Assembly: GCF_001870515.1 (NCBI RefSeq)
Contig: NZ_MDGT01000003.1
Location: forward strand, 874,842-938,841
Direction: 5' to 3'
DNA from: Idiomarina sp. MD25a
Lineage (GTDB): Bacteria; Pseudomonadota; Gammaproteobacteria; Enterobacterales; Alteromonadaceae
Length of the DNA stretch: 64,000 nt
Made by a program: the position numbers and the translations under genes. Below are positions 46,085 to 56,153 of the stretch, piece after piece (position 1 is the first letter of the stretch; each line of letters begins with the position of its first letter). The notes beneath the pieces were generated by a model, which was given only the letters and a program-made list of their open reading frames with translations, was not told the DNA's origin and ran no database searches.

Positions 46085-48421
46085 ATGAGCGAAGAACGTA
46101 CAGAGCAACTAGATATGCCTGTTCTCCCATTACGTGACGTAGTGGTTTACCCCCATATGGTGATTCCACTATTCGTGGGTCGCGAAAAATCTATCCGTTG
46201 TTTAGAGGCTGCAATGGATGCTGATAAACGTGTGTTTTTAGCAGCCCAGAAAGATGCATCGGTTGATGAGCCGACGGAAGAGGACATTTATCGTGTGGGC
46301 ACGGTAGCGAGTATTTTACAATTACTGAAGCTACCCGACGGCACCGTCAAAGTATTGGTTGAAGGTCAGCAACGCGCTGAGCTTGATCAACTCAAAGACA
46401 GCGACGAATACTTTCAGGCGAGCATTCATTATTTAGCATCGGAAAGCTTGCCAGAAAAAGAAGAAGAAGTGTTGGTTCGTTCGGCAATGAATCAGTTTGA
46501 AGGCTATGTGAAACTCAATAAGAAAATTCCGCCCGAGGTATTAACTTCGCTGTCGGGAATCGATGAGTGTGATCGCTTGGCTGACACCATGGCTGCACAT
46601 ATGCCACTGAAACTTGCTGATAAGCAACATATCCTAGAAATAACCGACGTACGCGAACGTCTTGAATACTTGATGGCGTTAATGGAAAGCGAAATCGACA
46701 TTTTACAAGTCGAAAAGCGTATTCGCAGTCGGGTTAAAAAACAAATGGAGAAAAGCCAGCGTGAGTACTATCTGAATGAGCAAATGAAAGCCATTCAGAA
46801 AGAGCTTGGCGAAAGTGAAGGTGGTGTCGACGAGTTTGAGCAATTACAGCAAAAAATCGACGATGCGCACATGCCTGCGGAGGCCCGTGAAAAAGTCGAG
46901 GCGGAGCTTTCTAAACTGAAAATGATGTCGCCGATGTCTGCAGAAGCGACCGTTGTGCGTGGCTACATTGATTGGATGGTGTCCATCCCGTGGAAGAAGA
47001 AGTCACGTATAAAGAAAGATTTGGGTAATGCTGAGCGTATTTTGGATGAAGACCACTACGGTCTTGAGAAAGTCAAAGAACGTATTATCGAGTATCTTGC
47101 TGTTCAACAACGTACATCCAAAGTAAAGGGCGCTATTCTTTGTTTGGTGGGTCCACCGGGCGTTGGTAAAACGTCATTGGGTCAGTCGATTGCCAAAGCA
47201 ACGGGTCGTAAGTACGTACGCATGGCGCTGGGCGGTGTGCGTGATGAGGCTGAGATACGTGGCCACCGTCGAACTTATATTGGTTCTATGCCAGGCAAAT
47301 TAATTCAAAAGATGTCAAAAGTGGGCGTACGTAACCCGCTGTTCTTGCTCGATGAAATCGACAAGATGTCATCCGACATGCGTGGTGATCCAGCGTCAGC
47401 CTTGTTGGAAGTCTTGGATCCCGAGCAGAACGTTAATTTCAACGATCATTATATGGAAGTCGATTATGACTTATCCGACGTGATGTTTGTTGCGACATCG
47501 AATAGCATGAATATTCCGGCGCCGTTACTGGATCGCATGGAGGTCATTCGTTTATCGGGTTATACCGAAGATGAAAAGCTCAACATTGCTAAACGTCACT
47601 TGTTACCTAAACAAATCGACCGTAATGGACTGAAAAAGAAAGAAATTGACGTTGAAGATAGCGCGATTCTCGGCATCATCCGTTATTACACGCGTGAAGC
47701 AGGTGTACGTAACTTAGAGCGTGAGCTTTCGCGTTTATGCCGTAAAGCGGTTAAGACCATTTTGTTGGATAAGTCCATTACTCAAGTGACTATCAACCAA
47801 GACAATCTAAGCGATTTCTTAGGTGTTCAGCGCTTTGATTATGGTAAAGCGGAAGAGGCTAACCAAATTGGTCAGGTCACGGGTCTCGCATGGACAGAAG
47901 TGGGCGGTGACTTGCTGACAATTGAAGCGACCAATGTCGCGGGTAAAGGCAAGATTACTTCGACGGGGTCGCTTGGCGATGTCATGCAAGAATCCATTCA
48001 GACCGCACTCACGGTGGTGAGAAGCCGTGCTGATAAACTGGGCATTGCGGAAGACTTTCACGAGAAGCGTGATATTCATGTGCACGTGCCGGAAGGCGCG
48101 ACGCCGAAAGACGGCCCAAGCGCAGGTATCGCTATGGTGACGGCGTTAGTGTCATCGTTGACTAAAATCCCGGTCCGTTCTGAAGTGGCTATGACCGGTG
48201 AGATTACATTGCGTGGCGAAGTGCTGGCTATTGGTGGTTTGAAAGAAAAGCTTTTAGCTGCGCACCGCGGCGGTATCAAGCATGTGTTGATTCCAAAAGA
48301 CAATGAGCGCGATTTGAAAGAAATCGCAGATAACGTGAAGCAAGATCTCAAGATTCAACCCGTAAAATGGATTGACGAGGTACTTGAGGTGGCATTGGAA
48401 CGTAACCCAACAAATGCTTAA
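46085..48421 (+). CDS. lon: ATP-dependent Lon protease
   Basis: This 778-aa LonA has an N-terminal substrate-binding domain ([21 protein letters not shown]), a coiled region, an AAA+ module with Walker [10 protein letters not shown] near 355, and the C-terminal protease domain with catalytic Ser679 in KDGPSAGIA and the partner Lys downstream. Ser679 has the same number as in E. coli, which supports ATG 46085 (AGGAG upstream) over the TTG one codon earlier. Lon degrades misfolded and regulatory proteins in the cytoplasm. A heat-shock-type promoter precedes it. Confidence 0.97.
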   Translation: MSEERTEQLDMPVLPLRDVVVYPHMVIPLFVGREKSIRCLEAAMDADKRVFLAAQKDASVDEPTEEDIYRVGTVASILQLLKLPDGTVKVLVEGQQRAELDQLKDSDEYFQASIHYLASESLPEKEEEVLVRSAMNQFEGYVKLNKKIPPEVLTSLSGIDECDRLADTMAAHMPLKLADKQHILEITDVRERLEYLMALMESEIDILQVEKRIRSRVKKQMEKSQREYYLNEQMKAIQKELGESEGGVDEFEQLQQKIDDAHMPAEAREKVEAELSKLKMMSPMSAEATVVRGYIDWMVSIPWKKKSRIKKDLGNAERILDEDHYGLEKVKERIIEYLAVQQRTSKVKGAILCLVGPPGVGKTSLGQSIAKATGRKYVRMALGGVRDEAEIRGHRRTYIGSMPGKLIQKMSKVGVRNPLFLLDEIDKMSSDMRGDPASALLEVLDPEQNVNFNDHYMEVDYDLSDVMFVATSNSMNIPAPLLDRMEVIRLSGYTEDEKLNIAKRHLLPKQIDRNGLKKKEIDVEDSAILGIIRYYTREAGVRNLERELSRLCRKAVKTILLDKSITQVTINQDNLSDFLGVQRFDYGKAEEANQIGQVTGLAWTEVGGDLLTIEATNVAGKGKITSTGSLGDVMQESIQTALTVVRSRADKLGIAEDFHEKRDIHVHVPEGATPKDGPSAGIAMVTALVSSLTKIPVRSEVAMTGEITLRGEVLAIGGLKEKLLAAHRGGIKHVLIPKDNERDLKEIADNVKQDLKIQPVKWIDEVLEVALERNPTNA

Positions 48422-48727
48422 TTTTTAACTCAGTTTTTTGGTATAGAAACGGACAAATGCGGTCTCGAGCAGGGGAATTGCTCTACAGACCGCATTTTTT
48501 CGTTAAAAATTTAGCAAAAAAGGGTTTTCAATTGTTACGACTGTGGTAGCCTAAGGTTTAAAGCTTATACCGGTGTTGTAATCAGTTACCGGGTAGCTTC
48601 TATGGTCACATCGTTCGGAAAATGGTGTTGAAGATAGTAACTAAGCTTGATATAACAAATTCGGACCATTTAAAAATCCGAATGGAACCACGGAAATTTG
48701 ATAATAACAATCGAAGGGGATGATACT
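48422..48727 (+). other. lon-hupB intergenic region
   Basis: This 306-bp gap holds the lon terminator and then an AT-rich leader region for hupB. A weak promoter candidate is TTTTCA (48524) with TAGCCT (48547) at 17 bp. Beyond this I see no ORF or conserved RNA. HU leaders are often long, so 48550-48727 may be a 5' untranslated region. Confidence 0.4.
48455..48500 (+). terminator. Branched rho-independent terminator after lon
   Basis: AAATGCGGTCT (48455-48465) pairs perfectly with AGACCGCATTT (48487-48497). The loop contains a second small stem GAGCA/TGCTC (48467-48471 and 48479-48483). A T run follows. Confidence 0.88.
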
Positions 48728-49000
48728 GTGAACAAGTCTCAGTTAATTGATAAAATCGCTGCAGGTGCAGATATCTCTAAAGCTGCTGCGGGTCGTGCAT
48801 TGGATTCAATGATCGACGCAGTAACTGAAGCATTGAAAAAGGACGACCAAGTTGCATTGGTTGGCTTCGGTACTTTCAGCGTTCGCGAGCGTTCTGCGCG
48901 CACTGGTCGTAACCCACAAACGGGTGAGACTATTCAAATCGCTGCGGCTAAAGTACCTTCTTTCAAAGCCGGTAAAGCTCTGAAAGACGCAGTAAACTAA
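48728..49000 (+). CDS. hupB: DNA-binding protein HU-beta
   Basis: This 90-aa histone-like nucleoid protein starts with (V/M)[21 protein letters not shown] and has [22 protein letters not shown], the DNA-binding beta-arm. It bends and compacts DNA as a dimer. The conserved start corresponds to GTG 48728, eight to nine bases after AAGGGG; the frame is open ten codons further to 48698, but that extension does not fit the family. It lies between lon and ppiD as in E. coli and has its own transcription signals. Confidence 0.96.
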   Translation: MNKSQLIDKIAAGADISKAAAGRALDSMIDAVTEALKKDDQVALVGFGTFSVRERSARTGRNPQTGETIQIAAAKVPSFKAGKALKDAVN

Positions 49001-49006
49001 TTCAAG

Positions 49007-49027
49007 GCGCTTTTTAAAGCGCTTTTT
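49007..49027 (+). terminator. First terminator after hupB
   Basis: GCGCTTT (49007-49013) pairs with AAAGCGC (49016-49022) over a TT turn, followed by TTTTT. The turn is very short, so one or two inner pairs probably open. Confidence 0.7.
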
Positions 49028-49042
49028 ATTTGTTAATACGAG

Positions 49043-49074
49043 TAACCCGAAGCCGACGCTTCGGGTTATTTTTT
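49043..49074 (+). terminator. Second, stronger terminator after hupB
   Basis: TAACCCGAAGC (49043-49053) pairs perfectly with GCTTCGGGTTA (49058-49068) around CGAC, followed by TTTTTT. It stands in tandem with the previous hairpin and isolates the highly expressed hupB from ppiD. Confidence 0.92.
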
Positions 49075-49152
49075 GCTTTAAAGGATGCGATTTATAGCGG
49101 TTTAGATATAATACTGCACCGTTAAAATGAGCGATTGAAGGAAGTCCTGATT

Positions 49153-51027
49153 ATGTTAGAGCGGATAAGAGAAGGGTCGCAGAGCTTTACTGCGAAAGCC
49201 GTTCTGGTCCTGATTATATTGACCTTTGCCTTGGCTGGCGTGGGCAGCTACGTTACCGGTGGTGCCACGACCACTGTGGCAGAAGTTAACGATGCCGAAA
49301 TTAGTCAGCAAGCGTTAGAGCGAGCTTACGAAAATGAACGTAGTCGTCTGCAGGAGCAGTTTGGTGATATGTTCGAAGCGGTCAGCTCGCAACCCGGCTA
49401 CATGCAGTCAGTGCGTGCTAATGTATTGGAGCAGCTTATACAGCAAGAGTTGCTAGTCCAGTATGCACGTGACCATGGTATGCGTGTTTCTGCTGAACGT
49501 GTAAAGCAAGAGATTCGTGATATTCCAGCGTTCCGTTCCGCCGGTCAGTTTGATAACGATATTTACTTGATGGCGTTGCGTAATGCAGGTTACACACCCG
49601 AGCAATTTGCCGCGGTGTTGCGTGATGATTTGATCAGAAGCCAAATTGCCCAAGCAATTGGCTCAACCGAGTTCGCGTTACCGGCCGAAGCACTGGCTTT
49701 ACAACGCCTGCAGAAGCAAACTCGTAGTGGTGCATACATCATTGCTGAGAATGGTAACTTTGTTGATCAGGTCGAGCTCAGTGATAGCGATATTGAAAAC
49801 TATTACAACGACAACCAGCAACAATTCCAGACACCTGAGCAATTGAAAGTTGCTTTCGTACAGCTTTCAAAAGCAGCGCTTTATAATCAGGTCGAGGTCA
49901 GTGACGAGCAAGTCCGTGAATACTACGATGGCTCGATTGATCAATACCGTACTGACGAAGAGCGTCGCGTAGCCCATATTCTGATTGAAAATGGTACTGA
50001 TAATGCGAAGGCTAAAGCAGAAGAAGCGCTAGCTGAATTAAACAGTGGTGCAGACTTTGCTGATGTGGCAAAGAAATATTCAGATGATACTTTTTCTGCT
50101 GAGCAGGGTGGCGATTTAGACTGGATCACCAAAGGTTCGATGGATGAAGACTTTGATAATGCAGCTTTCGCGCTAGAAAATGTGGGCGATGTATCGGAGA
50201 TTGTCGAGACATCGTTTGGTTTTCACATTATTAAATTACTTGATTTACGCGCAGGTGAGGTTACGCCATTTGAACAAGTCGCAGGTGAGATTCGTCAGAA
50301 ACTGAAATCTCAGCAAGTTGATGATAAGTATTTTGAGTTACAACAAAAACTTGCGGAAGTTAGCTTCGAACAACCAGATACCTTAGAGCCGGCCGCTGAA
50401 GCGATTGGTGCCAGTGTACGTACGTCCGATCTCTTTACTCGCCAAAACGCACCAACCGCGTTAAGCGACGAAGCCACACTGAATCGTATCTTTAATCGCG
50501 ACTTGATCGAAGAGAAGTTGAACAGTGATGTTATTGAGACGGCTGATGACCGGTCACTTGTGGTGCGTGTGTTAGCGCATAATCCGCAAGCGGTTAAACC
50601 ACTGGAGCAGGTGAGAGATCAAATCGTTCAGCAATTGCGCGTGAAAAAAGCCCAAGCGTTAGCGCTTGAGCAGGCAGAAGCATGGAAGCAACAGTGGAGT
50701 GAGCAAGGCGAGCCTGAGGCGGATTACTTGACCTTAGACGCTGTTGGTATGGATAACCAAAGTCATCCACGTGCTGTTCTGCGTGCATTGTTCTCTGAGG
50801 CACCAACCGCCGATGGATCAGCAGCATTAACGACCATCGAAATGCCAAACGGGGACGCAGCGGTGGTTGCATTAACACAAGTGAATGCAGCGAGTATTGA
50901 AGGAACCGAAGCGAACCAGCAGATTGTTGAACAACTGCAAAATCGCCAGTCACAGTTAATGTTACAAGCGTTTATCGAAACTTTAGTCGAGCAGGCTTCT
51001 ATTACGCGTCTGCAGTCTAACGACTAA
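49153..51027 (+). CDS. ppiD: Periplasmic folding chaperone/peptidyl-prolyl isomerase PpiD
   Basis: This protein of about 624 aa is anchored by an N-terminal helix (residues about 14-34, KAVLVLIILTFALAGVGSYV). It has SurA-like chaperone segments and one parvulin-type domain (about 265-360, VAHILIENGT to FGFHIIKLLD). PpiD sits at the SecYEG exit with YfgM and assists newly exported proteins. ATG 49153 with AAGGAAG upstream is preferred to an upstream TTG (49135), because it gives the usual MLERIREGSQ start. A TATAAT lies at 49107 but has no clear -35. Confidence 0.93.
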   Translation: MLERIREGSQSFTAKAVLVLIILTFALAGVGSYVTGGATTTVAEVNDAEISQQALERAYENERSRLQEQFGDMFEAVSSQPGYMQSVRANVLEQLIQQELLVQYARDHGMRVSAERVKQEIRDIPAFRSAGQFDNDIYLMALRNAGYTPEQFAAVLRDDLIRSQIAQAIGSTEFALPAEALALQRLQKQTRSGAYIIAENGNFVDQVELSDSDIENYYNDNQQQFQTPEQLKVAFVQLSKAALYNQVEVSDEQVREYYDGSIDQYRTDEERRVAHILIENGTDNAKAKAEEALAELNSGADFADVAKKYSDDTFSAEQGGDLDWITKGSMDEDFDNAAFALENVGDVSEIVETSFGFHIIKLLDLRAGEVTPFEQVAGEIRQKLKSQQVDDKYFELQQKLAEVSFEQPDTLEPAAEAIGASVRTSDLFTRQNAPTALSDEATLNRIFNRDLIEEKLNSDVIETADDRSLVVRVLAHNPQAVKPLEQVRDQIVQQLRVKKAQALALEQAEAWKQQWSEQGEPEADYLTLDAVGMDNQSHPRAVLRALFSEAPTADGSAALTTIEMPNGDAAVVALTQVNAASIEGTEANQQIVEQLQNRQSQLMLQAFIETLVEQASITRLQSND

Positions 51028-51056
51028 TCATAGCGTCGTTGTTAACGACGAAAGCA

Positions 51057-51092
51057 AAAAAACCTGACATGATGATGTCAGGTTTTTTTTTG
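51057..51092. terminator. Bidirectional terminator between ppiD and batD
   Basis: AACCTGACAT (51061-51070) pairs with ATGTCAGGTT (51075-51084) around GATG, with A and T runs on either side. A further hairpin CGTCGTT/AACGACG (51034-51050) lies just upstream. Confidence 0.92.
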
Positions 51093-51114
51093 TCGAGTCG
51101 GCGACGAATTTGAA

Positions 51115-52857
51115 CTATGAGTCCATCGGGTACATCGGTGGTAAAGGCGATGTATTTGATTTCGTGCTAGCCTGTTGTTGCTGAGCTGTTCTAACGGCTT
51201 GATACAGTTGCTTGCCGCGTGACCATTGCTTGCTTTGTTGTGCACTGTACAGGGCTGCTTGAAGTTGATTAAGCTCACTCACTACATGGCTTTCAGTTGT
51301 TACATCCAGCAGACGAGCCACATCGCTAAGGGTGGTAACACGTTGTCCATAACGTTGATGCGCCCAACGTTTTAAGGCTTGCTCAGCGCGTTGAGGCTGG
51401 CTACTCGCACAGGCTTGCTGAAACTGACGCCAAGCTTCATTCTTTGTTATCGGCTGTATGACCGTGTCTTGGGCTTGTTGCAGGTGACTTGCCTTATTAC
51501 GACGCTTATAAAGCATGATGTTGATACCTACGCTCACCACTAACGCGATAATTAAGGCGACCACAACCCAAACCCAATAATTCCAATGGTCATCAGTGGT
51601 CGCTTGAGACGCTTCTTGGCTGCGTGTTGGCGTGTTTTCTTGCACAGTCTCCGCGGGTTGTTGCGTTGATTGGGCTGGTTTCGGTTGGACTATTGGCGAG
51701 CCTGCTACATTAAAAGTCAGGTCATCCGTTGTTGCTATCGCGCGTTGTTGAGTTTTCGTATTGAACCAAGGCACTTCAATGCCCGGTAACGTTATTTCCC
51801 CCGGTTTTTGCGGGACAATCGCGTACTCAATCGTTTTTTGGGCGATATTAATACCATTGCGTACAAATTGGTCGGTATTCTCTTTATCAGGGTATATACG
51901 CACGCTATTTGGATAATCGTAACTAATATCGGGTAGCTGCTCAGGTTTAACCCCCACGGCAGTCAGCATCAGTGAGACCGAAATGGGGTCACCCACTTTG
52001 TATTCATCTTGTTTGGGATTAACGGTTTGACTGATAGTCACTAAGTCACTGGGTAGCCAATGACCTGTCCAGTTCTGTGGTATGGGTTTGACTTCAACAG
52101 TCTTTGTTTCGGCAATGGCGCTGACCGGTTGGGTGTTTGAAAACGAAGAAAAAATAGAGCGTTGACCCGATGCATAAACCTCGCCATCAAATCGGGCACC
52201 CTCGATTTCAAACGAGCCGGATTGATTGGGAGTAATTTGATAAGTACGCTGATAAACACGGTAGCGACGACCGTGGTTCATTTCACTAAATTCCTCATCT
52301 TTGCCAATTTGGCGTATATCTGCATTGTCCATTTGCGGTGGGACGAGGTTACCTTTATTAAGGTCAGCGGCTAAGTAAAGTCTTACTATGTAGTGAATGG
52401 GCTGTTGTAGAAATACTTTTGAGGTATCTAGCGATACATCCACAAAGGCCACTTTATCACTGCGTTTAGCTGCATCAGAACCCGGCTCGACCACCGTCAT
52501 GGTAATGGGATCAGAGCTGGCTCCATCAAGGCTAATGCTCGGTATTTGGTAATCGCCAGGGTCTTTGGCCACGAGTACCGTGGTGAATTGCGTCAGCTTT
52601 TTTAAGTCGCCGTTAACAATCGATGTTTGACGACTCACGCTGGTACGACCGACAACAAAGTTGTTCAACAAAATATCTGGCTGAAAGGCTGAGTTAGGCA
52701 CGTCATCGTTGAACGTCACAGTCAATACAAACGACTCTTTTGCGATCACGGGGTTTTTGTCGACTGTGCTGGTGATTTTAGTCACCGCTGCATCAGCGCT
52801 GATCGATACGAATACCAACACTAATGTGATACATAAGTGATACCAACGACTTACCAT
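51115..52857 (-). CDS. batD: BatD-like (oxygen/aerotolerance) membrane protein
   Basis: This 580-aa protein has a signal peptide (about 1-23, ending SISADA). A large periplasmic part is built of immunoglobulin-like beta repeats typical of BatD (VDKNPVIAKESFVLTVTFND; then YKVGDPISVSLMLTAVG). A transmembrane helix follows (about 428-450, WNYWVWVVVALIIALVVSVGI), and then a cytoplasmic helical tail. BatD belongs to the Bacteroides aerotolerance operon family; its biochemical function is unresolved. It is the last gene of a six-gene operon and its start overlaps the end of the preceding gene by seven bases. Confidence 0.85.
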   Translation of the reverse strand: MVSRWYHLCITLVLVFVSISADAAVTKITSTVDKNPVIAKESFVLTVTFNDDVPNSAFQPDILLNNFVVGRTSVSRQTSIVNGDLKKLTQFTTVLVAKDPGDYQIPSISLDGASSDPITMTVVEPGSDAAKRSDKVAFVDVSLDTSKVFLQQPIHYIVRLYLAADLNKGNLVPPQMDNADIRQIGKDEEFSEMNHGRRYRVYQRTYQITPNQSGSFEIEGARFDGEVYASGQRSIFSSFSNTQPVSAIAETKTVEVKPIPQNWTGHWLPSDLVTISQTVNPKQDEYKVGDPISVSLMLTAVGVKPEQLPDISYDYPNSVRIYPDKENTDQFVRNGINIAQKTIEYAIVPQKPGEITLPGIEVPWFNTKTQQRAIATTDDLTFNVAGSPIVQPKPAQSTQQPAETVQENTPTRSQEASQATTDDHWNYWVWVVVALIIALVVSVGINIMLYKRRNKASHLQQAQDTVIQPITKNEAWRQFQQACASSQPQRAEQALKRWAHQRYGQRVTTLSDVARLLDVTTESHVVSELNQLQAALYSAQQSKQWSRGKQLYQAVRTAQQQQASTKSNTSPLPPMYPMDS

Positions 52858-54707
52858 TTTTGCTCTACTCCTTCTGGATCACGCACGCCTTGCTGTTGTC
52901 TACGTTGACTCTCTAAATACATTTTTCTACGTAATAATAGACTCGGATCGTCTGGCACTCGATTCATCCATTGCTCCAGTTGACGCGCCCGCTCGGGATC
53001 AATGTCATCGCTAAATTCGGTCTGCTGACTTCGTTGCTGTCGAGCAGGATCGTTCTGCTGCTGTTGCTGCTCAGATTCTTCTCGAGACGCCTCAGCTTCC
53101 TTTTGTTGCTCTTGCTCTTGCTTTTGCTTTTGGCTATTTGTCTCCGGCTGCTGGTCATCTTGGGATTGAGGATTGGACTGCTGACCTTGCTGCTGGTTTT
53201 GTTGATCACCTTGTTGTTGGCCCTGTTGCTGTCCCGAGTCATTTTGCCCTTGCCCTTCTTGGCTATCGTCTTTCTCCTGCTCACCCTTGTTGTTATCGCC
53301 TTGTTTCTGACCTTGCTTTTGCTGTTGTTGCTGCAATAATTGCTCCATCAAATGACGGTTAGCTTGTGCTGCCTCCCAGTTTGGACGCTTAAGCAAAGCT
53401 TGGTCATATGCGTCAATGGCTGCTTGGTATTGTTCTTGCCGTGCTAAACTGTTTCCTCGATTGTACCAACCCTCAGGGGTGTCAACTTGCGCATATTGCT
53501 CGGCGGCGGCTGCATAGTCCCCCTTACGATACAAAGCGGCCCCTTTACGCATGGGCGCTTGTGAACGTTCTGCCGCTTCACGCCAATTACCTGACTCCAG
53601 CAGCTGCTGCGCTTGCTGCTCGTTATTCAACCACCAGCCTGGGCTTTCCACTTGCTCTTGTGCCAATGCTGTATTCGGTAGCGTAGATAGGGACATCAAT
53701 ATCATTCCGATAAAAAAGCTGCCTAGCGTGCCGCCTTTCCGCCAACTGAATAAAACCATTGGGATAAGTAGTAGAGCAAGGAATGGACCGATATCAAGCC
53801 ATTGATCGCCTTGTTGCTGACTGTCACCTTCTTTGCCTTTACGTGACAGCGGTTCTAACGCGGTCAATTGCTCGATATCTTGGTTAGTTGAAGTCGAGGT
53901 GACGTAGACGCCACCCGTCAGCTGAGCTAGGTCCGCTAGGCGATCGGGATAGAGCTTAGCCACTACAACTTGCCCATACTTATCTTTTGCCAGTGCGCCG
54001 TCCTCTTTACGTATGGGGGCGCCATCGGATGTGCCGACGCCAAGAATCGAAACACGGTGTTCAGTGGAGCGCAAATAATTGCTCACATCCGCCATGTCCT
54101 GGCTATCTACACCATCGGTGATCCAATATATGTCACCCTGAGCATAGCCTGCATTGGTGAGTAGTTGATTAGCATGTTTAAGGGCGCGTAACGGATTATT
54201 ACCGGGTGCCGGCATGATATCAGGCGCCAATGAGGGAATTAACGTTAACAGGTTATTATTGTCTTCGGTCAATGGGCTGATAGTAAATGCATCAGCCGAG
54301 TAAGCGACTAATCCGGTATCGCCATCGAGGCCAGACCGAACCAGGTCCATGGCTTTAAAGCGTACTCGAGTCAGCCGATTAGGATTAACATCCTCGGCGA
54401 GTAATGACGGAGACATGTCGAGTACCACGACTTGTCCGCTATCGAGTTGGTAAACGGGTTGAGGTAAGCGCTCCCATGTGGGACCACTGAGCGCCACTAT
54501 CGCGACTAGCCAAAAAAGCCCCAGTCGATGCGCTGACCAAAAGGTGACTTGTCCAGCGCTGTCGACCAGTACATTGGACAGGTGTTTAGGAAGCCACTGA
54601 TGCCAACCCGATTGGTGCTTGCGCATAAACAAAATGCGCCAATATAGAAATGCCAGAGGTAGTAGCGCGAACAACCAAGCTGGACGTAAAAAGTGAAAAT
54701 CAGCCAT
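52851..54707 (-). CDS. BatB/BatC-type fusion: VWA domain with TPR and Gln-rich tail
   Basis: This 618-aa membrane protein has N-terminal membrane helices, a von Willebrand A domain (about 85-290; metal site DMSPS in VVLDMSPSLLAEDVNP), a helix near 300-345, TPR units (about 385-455; GAALYRKGDYAAAAEQYAQV, GWYNRGNSLARQEQY) and a long Gln/Glu/Asp-rich low-complexity tail (460-595). In Bacteroides BatB (VWA) and BatC (TPR) are separate; here they form one chain. The metal site reads DxSPS rather than the DxSGS of its neighbour. It overlaps both adjacent genes by seven to eight bases. Confidence 0.87.
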   Translation of the reverse strand: MADFHFLRPAWLFALLPLAFLYWRILFMRKHQSGWHQWLPKHLSNVLVDSAGQVTFWSAHRLGLFWLVAIVALSGPTWERLPQPVYQLDSGQVVVLDMSPSLLAEDVNPNRLTRVRFKAMDLVRSGLDGDTGLVAYSADAFTISPLTEDNNNLLTLIPSLAPDIMPAPGNNPLRALKHANQLLTNAGYAQGDIYWITDGVDSQDMADVSNYLRSTEHRVSILGVGTSDGAPIRKEDGALAKDKYGQVVVAKLYPDRLADLAQLTGGVYVTSTSTNQDIEQLTALEPLSRKGKEGDSQQQGDQWLDIGPFLALLLIPMVLFSWRKGGTLGSFFIGMILMSLSTLPNTALAQEQVESPGWWLNNEQQAQQLLESGNWREAAERSQAPMRKGAALYRKGDYAAAAEQYAQVDTPEGWYNRGNSLARQEQYQAAIDAYDQALLKRPNWEAAQANRHLMEQLLQQQQQKQGQKQGDNNKGEQEKDDSQEGQGQNDSGQQQGQQQGDQQNQQQGQQSNPQSQDDQQPETNSQKQKQEQEQQKEAEASREESEQQQQQNDPARQQRSQQTEFSDDIDPERARQLEQWMNRVPDDPSLLLRRKMYLESQRRQQQGVRDPEGVEQKW

Positions 54708-55686
54708 GTTGACTTCTCCATGGTCGATAGTGCATTACACTTAACACCGTGAGTAATATGAGCGCGCCTGATAATGGCCAGAAAAACAGCGCTTGTCTTG
54801 GACGTAACTGCTGCTCTGCGCCTCGAACGGGCTCCAACTCGTCCAGTAATTGATAAATGCGTTCGAGTTCCGCAGTACTGCGCGCACGAAAGTATTCACC
54901 CCCGGTTTCTTCCGCCAAATTCTGCATTAAAGGCACATCGAGATCGCGCGATGGATTGACTTTACGTTGGCCGAATACACTATCTACAACGACCTCTTCA
55001 GCACCTACAGCGATCGGATAAATTCTTACATCATAGGCTTTAGCCAGCTCTAAGGCCTGTTCCGGGGTTAAGTTACCTGCTGTGTTTTGTCCGTCGGTCA
55101 GAAGCACTAGTACGCGATTGGTTTCTTCTTTACCTTTAAATCGCTTTACTGCCAGTGCAATGGCATCACCAATAGCGGTTCGTTCGCCGACAAGGCCAAG
55201 CACAGATTCGTTGAGCATTTTCTGTACGGTTTTTCGGTCGTAGGTTATCGGGGTTTGTAGGAACGCAGTATCGGCGAATAAAATGAGCCCGAGGCGGTCG
55301 CCTGTGCGCCGCTGAATAAAGTCACCTAAAACGGCTTTGACCATTTCCAAGCGATCAACATTACGTCCATTCAGTGTCATGTCGGCGATTTCCATGGAGC
55401 CGGACAAATCAACAGCTAACATAATTTCACGGCCTTCATTGCGCACCGGTAATGGCTCACCCAACCATTGAGGACGTGCAACGCTAGCGACGATCAATAG
55501 CCAGCACAACCACAATAGTGCCCACATGAATGGCCGTGCTCGCGCATCCCGGTGTCCGTCACTTAATCCATGAAGATTAGGAATACGGATTGCAGATGCT
55601 TGTTGTTGCGCCTTGGGTAAAAAATAACGTACGAACAACGGCAGTGGAATGAGTAAAAATAGCCATGGCCAGGCAAATTCAAACAT
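54700..55686 (-). CDS. BatA-like VWA membrane protein
   Basis: This 328-aa protein has two N-terminal hydrophobic segments (about 5-20 and 55-70), a von Willebrand A domain (about 88-280) with an intact metal site DLSGS, and a C-terminal transmembrane helix (about 300-320). Such proteins probably form a membrane complex with BatB/C/D under the MoxR ATPase. Overlaps of eight bases on both sides show tight coupling. Confidence 0.88.
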   Translation of the reverse strand: MFEFAWPWLFLLIPLPLFVRYFLPKAQQQASAIRIPNLHGLSDGHRDARARPFMWALLWLCWLLIVASVARPQWLGEPLPVRNEGREIMLAVDLSGSMEIADMTLNGRNVDRLEMVKAVLGDFIQRRTGDRLGLILFADTAFLQTPITYDRKTVQKMLNESVLGLVGERTAIGDAIALAVKRFKGKEETNRVLVLLTDGQNTAGNLTPEQALELAKAYDVRIYPIAVGAEEVVVDSVFGQRKVNPSRDLDVPLMQNLAEETGGEYFRARSTAELERIYQLLDELEPVRGAEQQLRPRQALFFWPLSGALILLTVLSVMHYRPWRSQHG

Positions 55687-56149
55687 GACGAGTTAACCTC
55701 CTTGGCGACTGGCTAAGCCAGTCGTCCACTAACTGTTGGTATTGATCTACCCATTCGCTGTGTCCTGGCTGGAATAACACGCGATCAGCGTTACGTAACA
55801 GTTCACTGTGTTGTTGTTCGGTAGCACCTAAAAACTCTAGCCAAGCGCGTCCGCTCAACTGGGCTATTTTACGACGTGGGAAATAGACCAACGCGACTCG
55901 CTTAGCAATGAAAGTGATGTCTTTGACTGTCGGGTGTTCAAGTTGCCTGAGTGTTTGTTGCGCATAACGCAACGGCTTGCGTTGTTGCCGCGCACGCCAA
56001 ATATAAATCGTGGTAACGCAAATAACGACCAAAAGCACAATTAAAATAACCCATACAGGCGTTGCCAGTGGTAAAAAGGAGGCGCCTTGAGGTTCAACAA
56101 TATCTTTTAACTGACTGATATCTGCTTGTTGCTGTATTAAACCGGACAT
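55679..56149 (-). CDS. DUF4381 domain membrane protein
   Basis: This protein of about 156 aa has a single transmembrane helix (about 31-52, PVWVILIVLLVVICVTTIYIW) followed by a basic cytoplasmic domain. It matches the DUF4381 proteins that stand between DUF58 and VWA genes in MoxR operons. ATG 56149 is preferred: extending to 56182 would need a TTG start inside the end of the DUF58 gene. The function is unknown. Confidence 0.8.
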   Translation of the reverse strand: MSGLIQQQADISQLKDIVEPQGASFLPLATPVWVILIVLLVVICVTTIYIWRARQQRKPLRYAQQTLRQLEHPTVKDITFIAKRVALVYFPRRKIAQLSGRAWLEFLGATEQQHSELLRNADRVLFQPGHSEWVDQYQQLVDDWLSQSPRRLTRHV

Positions 56150-56153
56150 GTCA

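Noticed and set aside
52971-53339. Leu-rich ORF on the plus strand that could pass for a membrane protein
   Set aside because: It is the complement of the Gln-rich CAG/CAA tract of the BatB/C protein, so the Leu richness is a reading-frame shadow.
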